A stretch of 64,000 nucleotides of DNA from positions 310,001 to 374,000 of the forward strand of contig NZ_CAKJTI010000001.1 of the NCBI RefSeq assembly GCF_917563915.1, read 5' to 3'. The first letter of the stretch is position 1. Each line of letters begins with the position of its first letter. Shown in pieces: positions 49,536 through 59,333 of the stretch. The stretch comes from Bacillus rhizoplanae. GTDB lineage: Bacteria > Bacillota > Bacilli > Bacillales > Bacillaceae_G. Under the pieces are notes generated by a model that made no database searches, was not told the DNA's origin, and saw only the letters and a program-made list of their open reading frames with translations. The translations under genes were made by a program, and so were the position numbers.

Positions 49536-49876
49536 TACTTCGAAATCAAAATAAACCTCATATAATCTTGGAAATAAGGTCCATAAGTTTCTACCTAGCA
49601 ACCATAAATTAGCTAGACTATGAGGAAAAAGTGTAAATACAAGGTGTATCATAACTTTGTCCCTAACTTTTTCAGCATATGAGAAATGTAGGGGTACAAA
49701 GTTTTTTTTATAGTTTAAAGAAAGAAAATTTAACCTAAAAAAATTATTAGCATTTATTCGACGAATTGCAATTTTCTTATTTTTATCCAGGGGCATCCAT
49801 GGTATATTAATTGTGGAAAAAAGAGAAAAGAGGTCTTACATCAGAGGTCGAATAAGTGAAGTGTGAGGGGAGTCTT

Positions 49877-50602
49877 ATGTCAGTAAAGTCAGATAGTCGA
49901 CATTTGTATTTACGAGTGATTGACCACATTAAAGAAAAGATTAAAAACGGGGTGTATAAAGAGAAACAAAAGCTACCATCCGAATTTGATCTAGCAAAAG
50001 AGTTAGGCGTCAGTAGAGCGACATTGCGAGAAGCACTTCGAATCTTAGAAGAAGAAAACGTTGTTATTCGCAGACACGGTGTAGGGACGTTTGTAAATGC
50101 AAAACCTTTGTTTTCTTCAGGAATTGAACAATTATCTAGTATTACAGATATGATTGCTAGTGCAGGGAAAACGCCAGGTACAGTGTTTTTATCATCATCA
50201 ATAGGCAATTTAACAGAAGAAGAAAAAGAGAAGTTTCATAGTGAAGATGATTTTGAAACACTTATGATTGAACGCGTTCGTACAGCAGACGGGGAACCTG
50301 TTGTATATTGTGTTGATAAGTTACCAAAAGAAGTTCTTCCTGATTTGTCAGAATACAAAGAAGAATCATTACTTACTGTCATTCATAAAAACACAAATAA
50401 ACGCATTACGTATGCTGTTGCTCATATTGAACCGCTCGGTTATCATCCGAAGATATCACCGATTCTAGAGTGTGAGCCAGAAACAGCACTACTTGTATTA
50501 AAGCAAATGCATTATGATCAAAATGATGAACCAATTTTATATTCTATTAACTATTTTCGAGCAGATAAATTTAGCTTTCACGTGTTAAGAAAACGGATGT
50601 AA
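49877..50602 (+). CDS. ymfC: GntR-family regulator YmfC
   Basis: A 241-residue regulator of the HutC branch. It has an N-terminal winged HTH ([49 protein letters not shown]) and a C-terminal UTRA ligand domain ([19 protein letters not shown]). The start at 49877 follows GAGGGGAG. It sits 90 bases before the nup operon on the same strand, so it may control it (inference). In B. subtilis ymfC is not next to nup. Confidence 0.92.
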   Translation: MSVKSDSRHLYLRVIDHIKEKIKNGVYKEKQKLPSEFDLAKELGVSRATLREALRILEEENVVIRRHGVGTFVNAKPLFSSGIEQLSSITDMIASAGKTPGTVFLSSSIGNLTEEEKEKFHSEDDFETLMIERVRTADGEPVVYCVDKLPKEVLPDLSEYKEESLLTVIHKNTNKRITYAVAHIEPLGYHPKISPILECEPETALLVLKQMHYDQNDEPILYSINYFRADKFSFHVLRKRM

Positions 50603-50691
50603 AATGTTCCCTTTTTAGGGGGGTGACAGCAAGAAAACGGGGACATGGTCATATAGGTAGAATGATACATATTTTAGGAGGGGTTTCTAGT

Positions 50692-51774
50692 ATGAAGAAA
50701 AAAGCGGGGATATTATTATCATTAACGTTAGCGGCAAGCACGATTTTAGGAGCTTGCGGTAACACTAATAAGGAAAGTGACAAAAAAGAGGGAAAAGAAA
50801 ATAATAACTTTAAGGTTGGTATGGTTACAGACGTTGGTGGAGTAGATGATAAATCATTTAACCAATCTGCTTGGGAAGGTTTAACTGCATTTGGTAAAGA
50901 GAATAAGTTTAAAGAAAACGAGGGATATCGTTACCTTCAATCTACTAAGGAAGCAGACTATATTCCTAACTTAACAAAATTCGCAGAAACAAATTATAAT
51001 TTGACATTCGGAATTGGATTCTTAATGCAAAAATCGATTGAAAAAGTAGCGGATCAATTCCCAAAAAGTCAATTCGCACTTGTAGATGCTGTAGTAAATA
51101 AACCGAACGTAACAAGTATTACATTTAAAGACCATGAAGGTTCTTTCCTTGTTGGTGTAGTGGCAGCAATGACAACGAAGTCAAATAAAGTTGGCTTTAT
51201 CGGCGGTGTAAAGAGTCCATTAATTGAAAAATTTGAATCTGGTTTTAAAGCTGGGGTAAAAGCAGTAAATCCGAACATTGAAATTGTATCTCAATATGCT
51301 GAAGCATTTGATAAGCCAGAAAAAGGTTCTGTATTAGCTTCTGCTATGTATGGCCAAGGCGTTGACGTAATTTATCATGCATCTGGTGCAACGGGTAACG
51401 GTGTGTTTACAGAAGCGAAAAACCGTAAGAAAAAAGGTGAAAATGTTTGGGTAATCGGTGTTGACCGTGATCAAACCCAAGAAGGTATGCCAGAGAATGT
51501 AACATTAACTTCAATGGTAAAACGTGTTGATGTTGCAGTGGAAAAAGTTTCACAAGAAGCAAAAGATGGTAAATTACAAGGCGGTAAAACAGAAGAGTTT
51601 GGTTTAAAAGATGATGGTGTTGGGATTGCAAAAACAACTGATAACGTGAAAAAAGTAAATCCAGAGATTTTAACAAAAGTAGAAGATTATAAAAAGAAAA
51701 TCATAAACGGTGAAATTAAAGTGCCATCTACTCCAGATGAGTACAAAACATATGAGGCTTCTCTTAAAAAATAA
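50692..51774 (+). CDS. nupN: Nucleoside-binding lipoprotein (BMP family, NupN-like)
   Basis: A 360-residue substrate-binding lipoprotein. It has a lipobox LGAC with the modified Cys at 22 and a BMP/Med domain: VGMVTDVGGVDDKSFNQSAWEGL, GIGFLMQKSIEKVADQFP, NKVGFIGG, YHASGATGNGVF. B. subtilis NupNOPQ (YufNOPQ) takes up guanosine under CodY control. Assignment here rests on family and operon order. The start at 50692 follows TAGGAGGGG; an upstream in-frame GTG at 50623 is unlikely. A hairpin after the gene would favour excess binding protein. Confidence 0.88.
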   Translation: MKKKAGILLSLTLAASTILGACGNTNKESDKKEGKENNNFKVGMVTDVGGVDDKSFNQSAWEGLTAFGKENKFKENEGYRYLQSTKEADYIPNLTKFAETNYNLTFGIGFLMQKSIEKVADQFPKSQFALVDAVVNKPNVTSITFKDHEGSFLVGVVAAMTTKSNKVGFIGGVKSPLIEKFESGFKAGVKAVNPNIEIVSQYAEAFDKPEKGSVLASAMYGQGVDVIYHASGATGNGVFTEAKNRKKKGENVWVIGVDRDQTQEGMPENVTLTSMVKRVDVAVEKVSQEAKDGKLQGGKTEEFGLKDDGVGIAKTTDNVKKVNPEILTKVEDYKKKIINGEIKVPSTPDEYKTYEASLKK

Positions 51775-51787
51775 TGTTAGAGAAATA

Positions 51788-51819
51788 GCAAAGGTTAGTT
51801 CTTAGAACTAACCTTTGTA
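51788..51819 (+). terminator. Intercistronic hairpin between nupN and nupO
   Basis: A 13-bp perfect stem CAAAGGTTAGTTC / GAACTAACCTTTG with a 3-base loop, without a long T run. It probably causes partial termination or protects the 3' end of the nupN mRNA. Confidence 0.65.
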
Positions 51820-51855
51820 TATATAAAGAACTTTGTCCTGTCAAGGAGGAATAAC

Positions 51856-53388
51856 ATGGAATACGTAATTGAGATGAACAATATTACAAAAGTATTCCCG
51901 GGGATTGTAGCGAATGATAATATTACGCTGCAAGTGAAACAGGGAGAAATTCATGCTTTACTTGGAGAAAACGGTGCTGGAAAATCGACACTTATGAATG
52001 TTTTGTTTGGATTGTATCAACCAGAACAAGGAGAAATTAAAATTAAAGGGCAGCCTGTGAAAATTACGAATCCGAATGTAGCGAATGATCTTGGAATTGG
52101 TATGGTACATCAGCACTTTATGCTTGTTCATAATTTTACAGTCACGGAAAATATTATTCTAGGAAATGAACCGAAGAAAAACGGTAAAATTGCTATTGAT
52201 GAAGCAGCGGGAAAAATTAAAAAATTATCTGAGCAATACGGACTAGCGGTAGACCCATATGCGAAAATAGAAGATATTTCTGTTGGAACGCAACAACGTG
52301 TAGAAATTTTGAAAACGCTCTATCGCGGGGCGGAGATTTTAATTTTTGATGAACCTACAGCTGTATTAACACCGCAGGAGATTCAAGAGCTTATTCATAT
52401 TATGAAAAAGCTTGTACAAGAAGGGAAATCTATTATTCTTATTACACATAAGTTGAAAGAAATTATGGAAGTATGTAATCGTTGTACAATTATTCGTAAA
52501 GGAAAAGGAATTGGTACGGTAGACGTTGCAAATACAGATGAAAACAAGCTTGCAGAATTAATGGTCGGACGTCAAGTGAATTTTAAAACTGAAAAGTCAG
52601 ACGCCAAACCATGTGAAAATGTACTTGCGATTTCTAATCTTGTTGTGCACGATGCACGTCAGTTACCTACCGTAAAAGGACTTGACTTAACTGTTCGTGG
52701 AGGAGAGATTGTTGGTATTGCAGGAATCGATGGAAATGGACAAAGTGAATTAATAGAAGCGATTACTGGTTTACGAAAAGTTGAGTCAGGCTCTATTACG
52801 TTAAGAGAGAAGGACGTGACGAATTGGCCAGTTAGACGCATTACAGAAGAAGGCGTTGGGCATATTCCAGAAGATCGTCATAAACATGGGCTCGTTCTTG
52901 ATTTTTCTATTGGAGATAATATGGTACTTCAAACATATTATAAAAATCCGTATTCTAAAAAAGGTATTTTGAATTTTTCGAAAGTATATGAAAAAGCAAA
53001 GTCGTTAATTCAACAGTTTGATGTTCGTACACCGAGTGAGCATACACCGGCGCGGGCGTTATCTGGGGGAAACCAGCAAAAGGCAATTATTGCTCGTGAA
53101 GTGGACCGTGATCCGGATTTATTGATTGCTGCACAGCCAACACGTGGTTTAGATGTCGGGGCAATTGAATTTATTCATAAAAAGCTAATTGAACAGCGTG
53201 ATAAAGGAAAAGCAGTTCTACTACTTTCGCTAGAGCTTGAGGAAATTTTAAATGTAAGTGACCGTATCGCTGTTATTTATGAAGGGAAAATTGTGGACAT
53301 TGTGAATGCAAAAGAAACAAATGAACAACAACTAGGTCTATTAATGGCTGGGGGAAAGAAGAAAGAGAAGGTGAATACAAATGGCTAA
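51856..53388 (+). CDS. nupO: Nucleoside ABC transporter ATPase NupO-like
   Basis: A 510-residue double ATPase of the sugar/nucleoside type. Domain 1 has GENGAGKST and the signature ISVGTQQRVEILK and Walker B LIFDEPTAVL. Domain 2 has a degenerate Walker A GIDGNGQSE and LSGGNQQKAIIAREVDRDPDLLIAAQPTRGLD, as usual in this family. The ribosome site is AAGGAGGA. It overlaps nupP by 8 bases. Confidence 0.92.
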   Translation: MEYVIEMNNITKVFPGIVANDNITLQVKQGEIHALLGENGAGKSTLMNVLFGLYQPEQGEIKIKGQPVKITNPNVANDLGIGMVHQHFMLVHNFTVTENIILGNEPKKNGKIAIDEAAGKIKKLSEQYGLAVDPYAKIEDISVGTQQRVEILKTLYRGAEILIFDEPTAVLTPQEIQELIHIMKKLVQEGKSIILITHKLKEIMEVCNRCTIIRKGKGIGTVDVANTDENKLAELMVGRQVNFKTEKSDAKPCENVLAISNLVVHDARQLPTVKGLDLTVRGGEIVGIAGIDGNGQSELIEAITGLRKVESGSITLREKDVTNWPVRRITEEGVGHIPEDRHKHGLVLDFSIGDNMVLQTYYKNPYSKKGILNFSKVYEKAKSLIQQFDVRTPSEHTPARALSGGNQQKAIIAREVDRDPDLLIAAQPTRGLDVGAIEFIHKKLIEQRDKGKAVLLLSLELEEILNVSDRIAVIYEGKIVDIVNAKETNEQQLGLLMAGGKKKEKVNTNG

Positions 53389-54439
53389 AAAGTTTTTAAC
53401 GGAGCGAACAATTAATATGGTAGTACCTGTATTATCCGTTATTTTTGGTTTACTTGTTGGAGCCATTGTTATGATTACGAGCGGATACGATCCAATCGCC
53501 GGCTATGCTGCATTATGGGATGGAATGGTTGGAAATCCACGTGCGGTAGGGGAAACACTTCGAACGATGATTCCACTTGCTCTTGCTGGTTTATCGGTAG
53601 CATTTGCGTTCCGTACAGGTTTGTTTAATATCGGGGTAGAAGGACAATTATTAGTTGGGTGGCTCGCTGCTGTTTGGTTCGGTTATGCTGTTTCTCTACC
53701 AGCCTTTCTCCATATTCCATTATCGATATTAGTTGCAGCCCTTGCTGGCGGACTATGGGGATTTATTCCTGGATATTTAAAAGGGAAATTCAAGGTAAAC
53801 GAAGTTATCGTTACAATTATGATGAACTATATCGCGCTTTACGTAACTTATGATATTATTAAACGTTTTTTACATGAAGGAAATGAAAAATCGTATGATA
53901 TACAAGCGAGTGCGTCTCTAGCTTCTTCTTGGTTATCATCTTTAACAGGAGGTTCTCGCCTGCACTGGGGAATTATTGTAGTAATTATTATGGCGATTAT
54001 TATGTGGTTTTTATTAGAACGAACAACATTAGGTTACGAGCTCAAATCAGTTGGATTTAATCAACATGCCTCCAAATATGCAGGGATGAAAGTGTCGCGT
54101 AATATTATATTGTCAATGACAATTGCTGGTGCGTTTGCTGGAATTGGCGGTGCGATGGAAGGGCTTGGAACGTTCCAAAGTATGACAGCGATGTCTTCTT
54201 TTACAGGAATAGGATTTGATGGTATTGCTGTTGCTCTTCTTGGTGCAAATAATGCATTTGGTATTTTATTAGCAGCACTTTTATTTGGCGGTCTGAAAAG
54301 TGCAGGACCGCAAATGAACTTTGAAGCGAATGTTCCATCTGAACTAATTAATGTTATTGTTGCTTGTATTATTTTCTTTGTAGCATGCAGCTACGTTTTA
54401 CGATGGGCACTTTCTCGTTTTAGCAAGGAGGGGAAATAA
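53381..54439 (+). CDS. nupP: Nucleoside ABC transporter permease NupP-like
   Basis: A 352-residue BPD_transp_2 permease with about 8-10 membrane helices and the family pattern GLFNIGVEGQLLVGWLAA and GIAVALLGANNAFGILLAALLFGGL. It overlaps the end of nupO and abuts nupQ, so the three are co-translated. It forms the membrane channel with NupQ. Confidence 0.92.
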   Translation: MAKKFLTERTINMVVPVLSVIFGLLVGAIVMITSGYDPIAGYAALWDGMVGNPRAVGETLRTMIPLALAGLSVAFAFRTGLFNIGVEGQLLVGWLAAVWFGYAVSLPAFLHIPLSILVAALAGGLWGFIPGYLKGKFKVNEVIVTIMMNYIALYVTYDIIKRFLHEGNEKSYDIQASASLASSWLSSLTGGSRLHWGIIVVIIMAIIMWFLLERTTLGYELKSVGFNQHASKYAGMKVSRNIILSMTIAGAFAGIGGAMEGLGTFQSMTAMSSFTGIGFDGIAVALLGANNAFGILLAALLFGGLKSAGPQMNFEANVPSELINVIVACIIFFVACSYVLRWALSRFSKEGK

Positions 54440-55399
54440 ATGAGTTTCCTAGATATTGTAGCCATTCTTGTCACGGGTACGTTATATACAGCAGCACCGC
54501 TTATTTTTACAGCACTTGGAGGCGTGTTTAGTGAACGTTCTGGTGTTGTTAACATTGCATTAGAAGGTTTAATGTTGTTTGGTGCGTTTATTGGAGTTGT
54601 TACAACTTTATTAATGGGGGATACATGGGGAGCGATGACGCCGTGGATTGCGCTTATTTTTGCGGCGATTGGCGGGGGGTTATTTGCACTTCTTCATGCG
54701 GTTGCATCAATTACATTCCGCGCTGATCAAGTTGTCAGCGGAGTAGCGATTAACTTTTTAGCGTTAGGATTAACAGTGTTTGCGATTAAAAAGATTTTTG
54801 GAAAAGGTCAAACTGATTTTATCCAATATCGTATTGAAAAAATTGATATCCCTGGTCTTTCTGATATTCCTGTTATTGGAAAAGTGTTTTTCTCTGATGT
54901 ACCATTAACCTCTTATATTGCAATCATTTTAGCATTTGTAGTTTGGTATGTGATTTATAAAACACCATTTGGCTTACGATTACGTGCTGTTGGAGAACAT
55001 CCGATGGCAGCTGATACAATGGGTATTAATGTTTATAAAATGCGCTATATTGCTGTTTGTTTATCAGGCATGTTTGCAGGTGTCGGCGGTGCTGTATTTT
55101 CAACATCTATTTCAAATAACTTTTCTGGCGCTACAATTACAGGCCAAGGGTTTTTAGCGTTAGCAGCAATGATTTTTGGGAAATGGCATCCAATTGGGGC
55201 TCTAGGTGCAGCGTTATTTTTTGGATTTGCACAGTCACTAGGCGTTGCAGGTGGTACAATTCCTGTTTTAAATCAAATTCCAAGTGTCTTTTTAACGATA
55301 TTACCATATGTATTAACAATTTTTGCACTTGTCGGTTTTGTTGGGCGTTCCGAAGCTCCGAAAGCGCTTGGAACACCATATGAAAAAGGAAAACGCTAA
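54440..55399 (+). CDS. nupQ: Nucleoside ABC transporter permease NupQ-like
   Basis: A 319-residue permease of the same family, with GVVNIALEGLMLFGAFIGVV and GVGGAVFSTSISNNFSGATITGQGFLALAAMIFGKW. It starts one base after nupP ends, with AAGGAGGGG upstream. A terminator follows, closing nupNOPQ. Confidence 0.92.
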   Translation: MSFLDIVAILVTGTLYTAAPLIFTALGGVFSERSGVVNIALEGLMLFGAFIGVVTTLLMGDTWGAMTPWIALIFAAIGGGLFALLHAVASITFRADQVVSGVAINFLALGLTVFAIKKIFGKGQTDFIQYRIEKIDIPGLSDIPVIGKVFFSDVPLTSYIAIILAFVVWYVIYKTPFGLRLRAVGEHPMAADTMGINVYKMRYIAVCLSGMFAGVGGAVFSTSISNNFSGATITGQGFLALAAMIFGKWHPIGALGAALFFGFAQSLGVAGGTIPVLNQIPSVFLTILPYVLTIFALVGFVGRSEAPKALGTPYEKGKR

Positions 55400-55407
55400 A
55401 AGCTAAA

Positions 55408-55440
55408 AAGCTCGCACATTAGTGCGGGTTTTTTTACATA
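55408..55440 (+). terminator. Terminator after nupQ
   Basis: Stem CTCGCAC / GTGCGGG (one G-T) with ATTA loop and seven T. Confidence 0.85.
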
Positions 55441-55530
55441 CAATAACGTTAATACATGAGAAAAGTTGCAATTTCTTTTGTGAAAACTGTATATTGAAGA
55501 AGAAAATTCCTTTTTAGAGGAGGTTTACCA

Positions 55531-56805
55531 ATGGAGCTTATAAAACAAGAAACACATGAATTAGGTGGATTACGCCTACATATTATTCCAACAGAAAAAT
55601 ATAAAACGAATACATTTGTATTGCGCTTGAAGGCACCGTTATGTGAAGAAACAGTAACAGAACGGGGATTACTTCCTTATGTATTACAAAGTGCTACAGA
55701 AACACACCCATCTGTTATTCGTATTCGTCAATATTTAGAGGAGTTATATGGCTCTTCATTAGCTGTAGACGTAAGTAAAAAAGGTGAAGATCATATTATT
55801 TCTATTTATATAGATGTTGCTAATGAAACGTATTTACAAGAAGCGCCTCCGCTCTTTGAAAAAGCGCTTGCTATGCTTGCTGATATTTTACTAAGACCAG
55901 CAACAGAAGGTAATGGTTTTTTACAAACGGTTGTGGAAAGTGAGAAACGTGCGCTTGTGCAGCGTATTGAATCTACGTTTGATGATAAAATGCGTTATGC
56001 TAATGAACGCCTCATCGAAGAAATGTGTAAAGTAGAGCCATATCGCTTAAGTGCAAATGGTCAAAAAGAGCGTGTTTCTGCTATTACAAGCGAAACGCTG
56101 TATCAATACTATAAAAAAGTCTTAGAAGAAGATGAAATGGATTTATATATTATAGGTGATATTGAAGCGGGGGCTCTTGACCTTGTGAAACAATATTTTT
56201 CTGTTTCTAAACGTGAGGTGAAAGAAAGTAATATAATGTTGCATAAGAAAAATGAAGAAGAGCAAGAAGTTGTAGAAAAACAAGAATTAAAACAAAGTAA
56301 ATTAAATATTGGATACCGCACATATATTACGTATCGTGACGAAGACTATTTTGCTTTGCAGTTATTTAATGGTTTGTTTGGTGGCTTTTCACATTCAAAA
56401 TTATTTGTTAATGTACGTGAGAAAAACAGTTTGGCATATTATGCTGCTTCTCGTTATGAAAGTCATAAAGGACTTCTGTTCGTGATGTCTGGAATTGAGG
56501 GCAAAAATTATGAAAAAGCTGTTACGATTATTAAAGAACAAATGACAGCGATGCAAAATGGTGATTTTACTGATGAGGAAATCGTACAAACAAAAAGTGT
56601 AATTAAAAATCAAATCTTAGAAACAATTGATACGCCGCGCGGCCTTGTAGAACTTCTGTATCATGAAATAATTGCAAATTATAATCGCCCTGTAGGCGAA
56701 TGGTTAACAGGGATTGAACGGGTAACGAAAGATGCAATCGTGAAAGTGGCTAATGATATCCAGCTAGATACAATTTACTTCTTACACGGGACGGAGGGTG
56801 TTTAA
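55531..56805 (+). CDS. ymfF: M16 peptidase homologue YmfF, probably non-catalytic
   Basis: A 424-residue M16-fold protein. Where active members have HxxEH, this one reads LLPYVLQSATETHPS, so the zinc site is absent. The later segment GGFSHSKLFVNVREKNSLAYYAASRYES matches the C-terminal region of M16 proteins, which binds partner or substrate. It pairs with YmfH, encoded next, which has the intact motif, like the alpha/beta pairs of processing peptidases (inference). The ribosome site is AGAGGAGG. Confidence 0.92.
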   Translation: MELIKQETHELGGLRLHIIPTEKYKTNTFVLRLKAPLCEETVTERGLLPYVLQSATETHPSVIRIRQYLEELYGSSLAVDVSKKGEDHIISIYIDVANETYLQEAPPLFEKALAMLADILLRPATEGNGFLQTVVESEKRALVQRIESTFDDKMRYANERLIEEMCKVEPYRLSANGQKERVSAITSETLYQYYKKVLEEDEMDLYIIGDIEAGALDLVKQYFSVSKREVKESNIMLHKKNEEEQEVVEKQELKQSKLNIGYRTYITYRDEDYFALQLFNGLFGGFSHSKLFVNVREKNSLAYYAASRYESHKGLLFVMSGIEGKNYEKAVTIIKEQMTAMQNGDFTDEEIVQTKSVIKNQILETIDTPRGLVELLYHEIIANYNRPVGEWLTGIERVTKDAIVKVANDIQLDTIYFLHGTEGV

Positions 56806-56806
56806 G

Positions 56807-58093
56807 ATGGAAAGAATCGTGTACGAACAATTAAAAGAAACGCTATATTACGAGAAATTTTCGAATGGTTTAGAAGTATATATTCTTCCGAAGCAAGGCT
56901 TTAATAAAACGTATGCAACATTTACGACAAAGTATGGTTCGATTGATAATGCGTTTGTGCCGCTTGAAAAAGGTGAGATGCTCCGTGTACCGGATGGGAT
57001 TGCACACTTTTTAGAGCATAAATTATTTGAAAAAGAGGATCATGATGCGTTTCAATTATTTAGTAAACAAGGAGCTTCTTCAAATGCATTTACATCTTTT
57101 ACAAGAACTGCATATTTATTTTCTTGCACATCAAACGTTGAAACAAACTTAGAAACATTGTTGGATTTCGTGCAAGAGCCGTACTTTTCTGAACAAACGG
57201 TTGAGAAAGAGAAGGGAATTATCGGTCAAGAAATTCAAATGTACCAAGATAATGCTGATTGGCGTTTATATTTTGGATTAATTGACAGCTTATATAGGAA
57301 ACATCCTGTAAAGATTGATATCGCTGGAACAATTGATTCTATTAGCAAAATTACGAAAGATTTACTGTATGAATGCTATCACACATTTTATCACCCAAGC
57401 AATATGTTATTATTTATTGTTGGCTCTATTGACCCAGAGAAGACAATGAATTTAGTACGTGAAAATCAAGCGAAGAAAAATTATACCGCTCAATCTGAAA
57501 TTGTTCGGTCTTTTGATGAAGAACCAGAACAAGTAAACGAGAAAAAAATGGTTATTACAATGCCAGTACAAACACCAAAATGTTTAGTTGGTGTGAAAAC
57601 ACAGGACTTAAAGAAAGAAGGAAAAGACCTGCTAAAACAAGAAATTGCCTTAACCCTTCTGTTAGATTATTTATTTGGAAAAGGTTCTACTCATTATGAG
57701 GCATTATATAATGAAGGTTTAATTGATGATACGTTTTCGTACGATTATACAGAAGAAAGCAGTTTCGGTTTTGCAATGATTGGCGGAGATACGAAACAAC
57801 CGGATAAGCTAGCGAAGCAAATAACTGATATTTTATTGCAAACAAATTATGATGAGTTATGCGGTGAAACATTAGAGCGTGTGAAAAAGAAGAAAATAGG
57901 TGGTTTTTTACGTTCGTTAAATTCATCAGAATATATTGCGAATCAATTCACACGATATGCATTTAACGGTTCTAGTTTGTTTGATGCATTATCCGTTTTG
58001 GAAAGTTTATCAATTGAAGATTTACAAACAGTCGCGAAGAGCTTTTTAAAAGAAGAAAGAGTAAGTGTTTGTCAAGTTCTTCCAAAGAAATAA
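56807..58093 (+). CDS. ymfH: M16 zinc peptidase YmfH
   Basis: A 428-residue M16 peptidase with HFLEH (IAHFLEHKLFEKEDHDAFQLF, near residue 67) and the downstream Glu in IIGQEIQMYQDNADW. It starts one base after the ymfF stop. ATG 56807 is 8 bases after GGAGGG; a GTG at 56798 overlaps ymfF. The substrate is unknown. Confidence 0.93.
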   Translation: MERIVYEQLKETLYYEKFSNGLEVYILPKQGFNKTYATFTTKYGSIDNAFVPLEKGEMLRVPDGIAHFLEHKLFEKEDHDAFQLFSKQGASSNAFTSFTRTAYLFSCTSNVETNLETLLDFVQEPYFSEQTVEKEKGIIGQEIQMYQDNADWRLYFGLIDSLYRKHPVKIDIAGTIDSISKITKDLLYECYHTFYHPSNMLLFIVGSIDPEKTMNLVRENQAKKNYTAQSEIVRSFDEEPEQVNEKKMVITMPVQTPKCLVGVKTQDLKKEGKDLLKQEIALTLLLDYLFGKGSTHYEALYNEGLIDDTFSYDYTEESSFGFAMIGGDTKQPDKLAKQITDILLQTNYDELCGETLERVKKKKIGGFLRSLNSSEYIANQFTRYAFNGSSLFDALSVLESLSIEDLQTVAKSFLKEERVSVCQVLPKK

Positions 58094-58114
58094 TGTAGTA
58101 GAGAGAGGAAGAGG

Positions 58115-58828
58115 ATGAAGAAATACGCATTAGTTACCGGGGGAAGTGGAGGAATCGGTTCTGCCGTTGTAAGACGGCTAGTGAAAGATGGGTATACGGT
58201 ATATGTCCATTATAACCGAAGTGAAAAGAAAGTTTTGGAGTTACAGCTTGAACTAGAAGGTATTATTCCAGTTCAAGCTAATTTATCAGAAGCGGATAGT
58301 GCTGAGCGTCTATGGTCTCAAATTCATCATCCAATTGATACTGTAGTATATACAGCTGGAAAAAGTATCTTTGGATTAACGACAGACATTACAGATGAAC
58401 AATTAAATGAGATGGTGGAGCTGCAAGTAAAAAATGTATATAAACTTGTTTCATCTGCACTGCCCTCAATGATTCGAAATCGACATGGAAATATTGTCAT
58501 TATCTCCTCCATATGGGGACAAATAGGTGCTTCATGTGAAGTGTTATATTCTATGGTAAAAGGAGCGCAAAATTCGTACGTAAAAGCTTTGGCAAAAGAA
58601 GTTGCATTAAGCGGTGTACGAGTGAATGCTGTTGCTCCCGGCGCAATTGAAACAGAGATGCTACGTGTATTTTCACATGAAGAAAAGCAAGATATTGCAG
58701 AAGAAATTCCACTTGGACGATTAGGAATGGCAGAGGAAGTTGCAAATACAGTGGCATTTATAGTTTCTCCTCAAGCATCTTATATAACAGGTCAAATCAT
58801 TGGGGTTAATGGGGGCTGGCATTGTTAA
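58115..58828 (+). CDS. ymfI: Short-chain dehydrogenase YmfI
   Basis: A 237-residue SDR related to 3-oxoacyl-ACP reductases. It has VTGGSGGIGSAVVRRL (NAD(P) site), NIVIISSIWG with the active Ser, and YSMVK giving Tyr and Lys, and the C-terminal SYITGQIIGVNGGWHC. It directly follows ymfH, with GAGGAAGAGG before the start. The true substrate is not known. Confidence 0.92.
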   Translation: MKKYALVTGGSGGIGSAVVRRLVKDGYTVYVHYNRSEKKVLELQLELEGIIPVQANLSEADSAERLWSQIHHPIDTVVYTAGKSIFGLTTDITDEQLNEMVELQVKNVYKLVSSALPSMIRNRHGNIVIISSIWGQIGASCEVLYSMVKGAQNSYVKALAKEVALSGVRVNAVAPGAIETEMLRVFSHEEKQDIAEEIPLGRLGMAEEVANTVAFIVSPQASYITGQIIGVNGGWHC

Positions 58829-58936
58829 CCGCTTAAAGTAAGGAGCATTGTATTTTGTTTTCTGTTCATACATAAAAAAGGACATAATAGCAAATAGTAA
58901 ACATGACTCCATTACTTTATAGTGAGGTGCTTAACA

Positions 58937-59185
58937 ATGTCAGTGTTAGAAAACTTTGAACAATGGAAAGGCTTTTTAGGAGAGCGTTTAGAGCAAGCGC
59001 AAGGAAAAGGGCTAGATGGCGGTGCGATTTCTGATATGGCTTATCGCATTGGTGATTATTTAGCAAATGAAGTAGAAGCGCGTAATGATCAAGAAAAATT
59101 ATTGGCAGAGCTTTGGAAAGTTGCAGATGAACAAGAGCAACACATAATCGCAAACTTAATGGTGAAAATGGTCAACCATAAGTAA
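58937..59185 (+). CDS. ymfJ: DUF3243 protein YmfJ
   Basis: An 82-residue soluble helical protein of the DUF3243 family: VLENFEQWKGFLGERLEQAQGKGLDGGAISDMAYRIGDYLAN. The function is unknown. The start at 58937 follows GAGGTG at 7 bases. The in-frame ATG at 58922 overlaps that site. A terminator follows. It keeps the B. subtilis position between ymfI and ymfK. Confidence 0.9.
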   Translation: MSVLENFEQWKGFLGERLEQAQGKGLDGGAISDMAYRIGDYLANEVEARNDQEKLLAELWKVADEQEQHIIANLMVKMVNHK

Positions 59186-59186
59186 G

Positions 59187-59217
59187 AAAAAGGGAGGAGG
59201 AATCCTCCCTTTTTTGT
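59187..59217 (+). terminator. Terminator after ymfJ
   Basis: Stem AAAAAGGGAGGA / TCCTCCCTTTTT with a 4-base loop. Confidence 0.9.
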
Positions 59218-59333
59218 CGATTTTGAAAATCTCTAGATTAAATTAAGTTCTATTATACATTTCGCTTTCCTATTAGGGGAAAATCATATAATATAGTACG
59301 TAGGTGTAAAGTAAGCAAGGGGAGTGTCATCAA

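Noticed and set aside
49473-49796. Minus-strand 107-codon ORF in the spoIIIE-ymfC gap
   Set aside because: No ribosome site before its ATG, low-complexity AT-driven composition, and a plus-strand promoter runs through it.
50604-50650. Weak stem TGTTCCC/GGGGACA in the nupN leader
   Set aside because: Short stem with one wobble and a 27-base loop; not distinguishable from chance.
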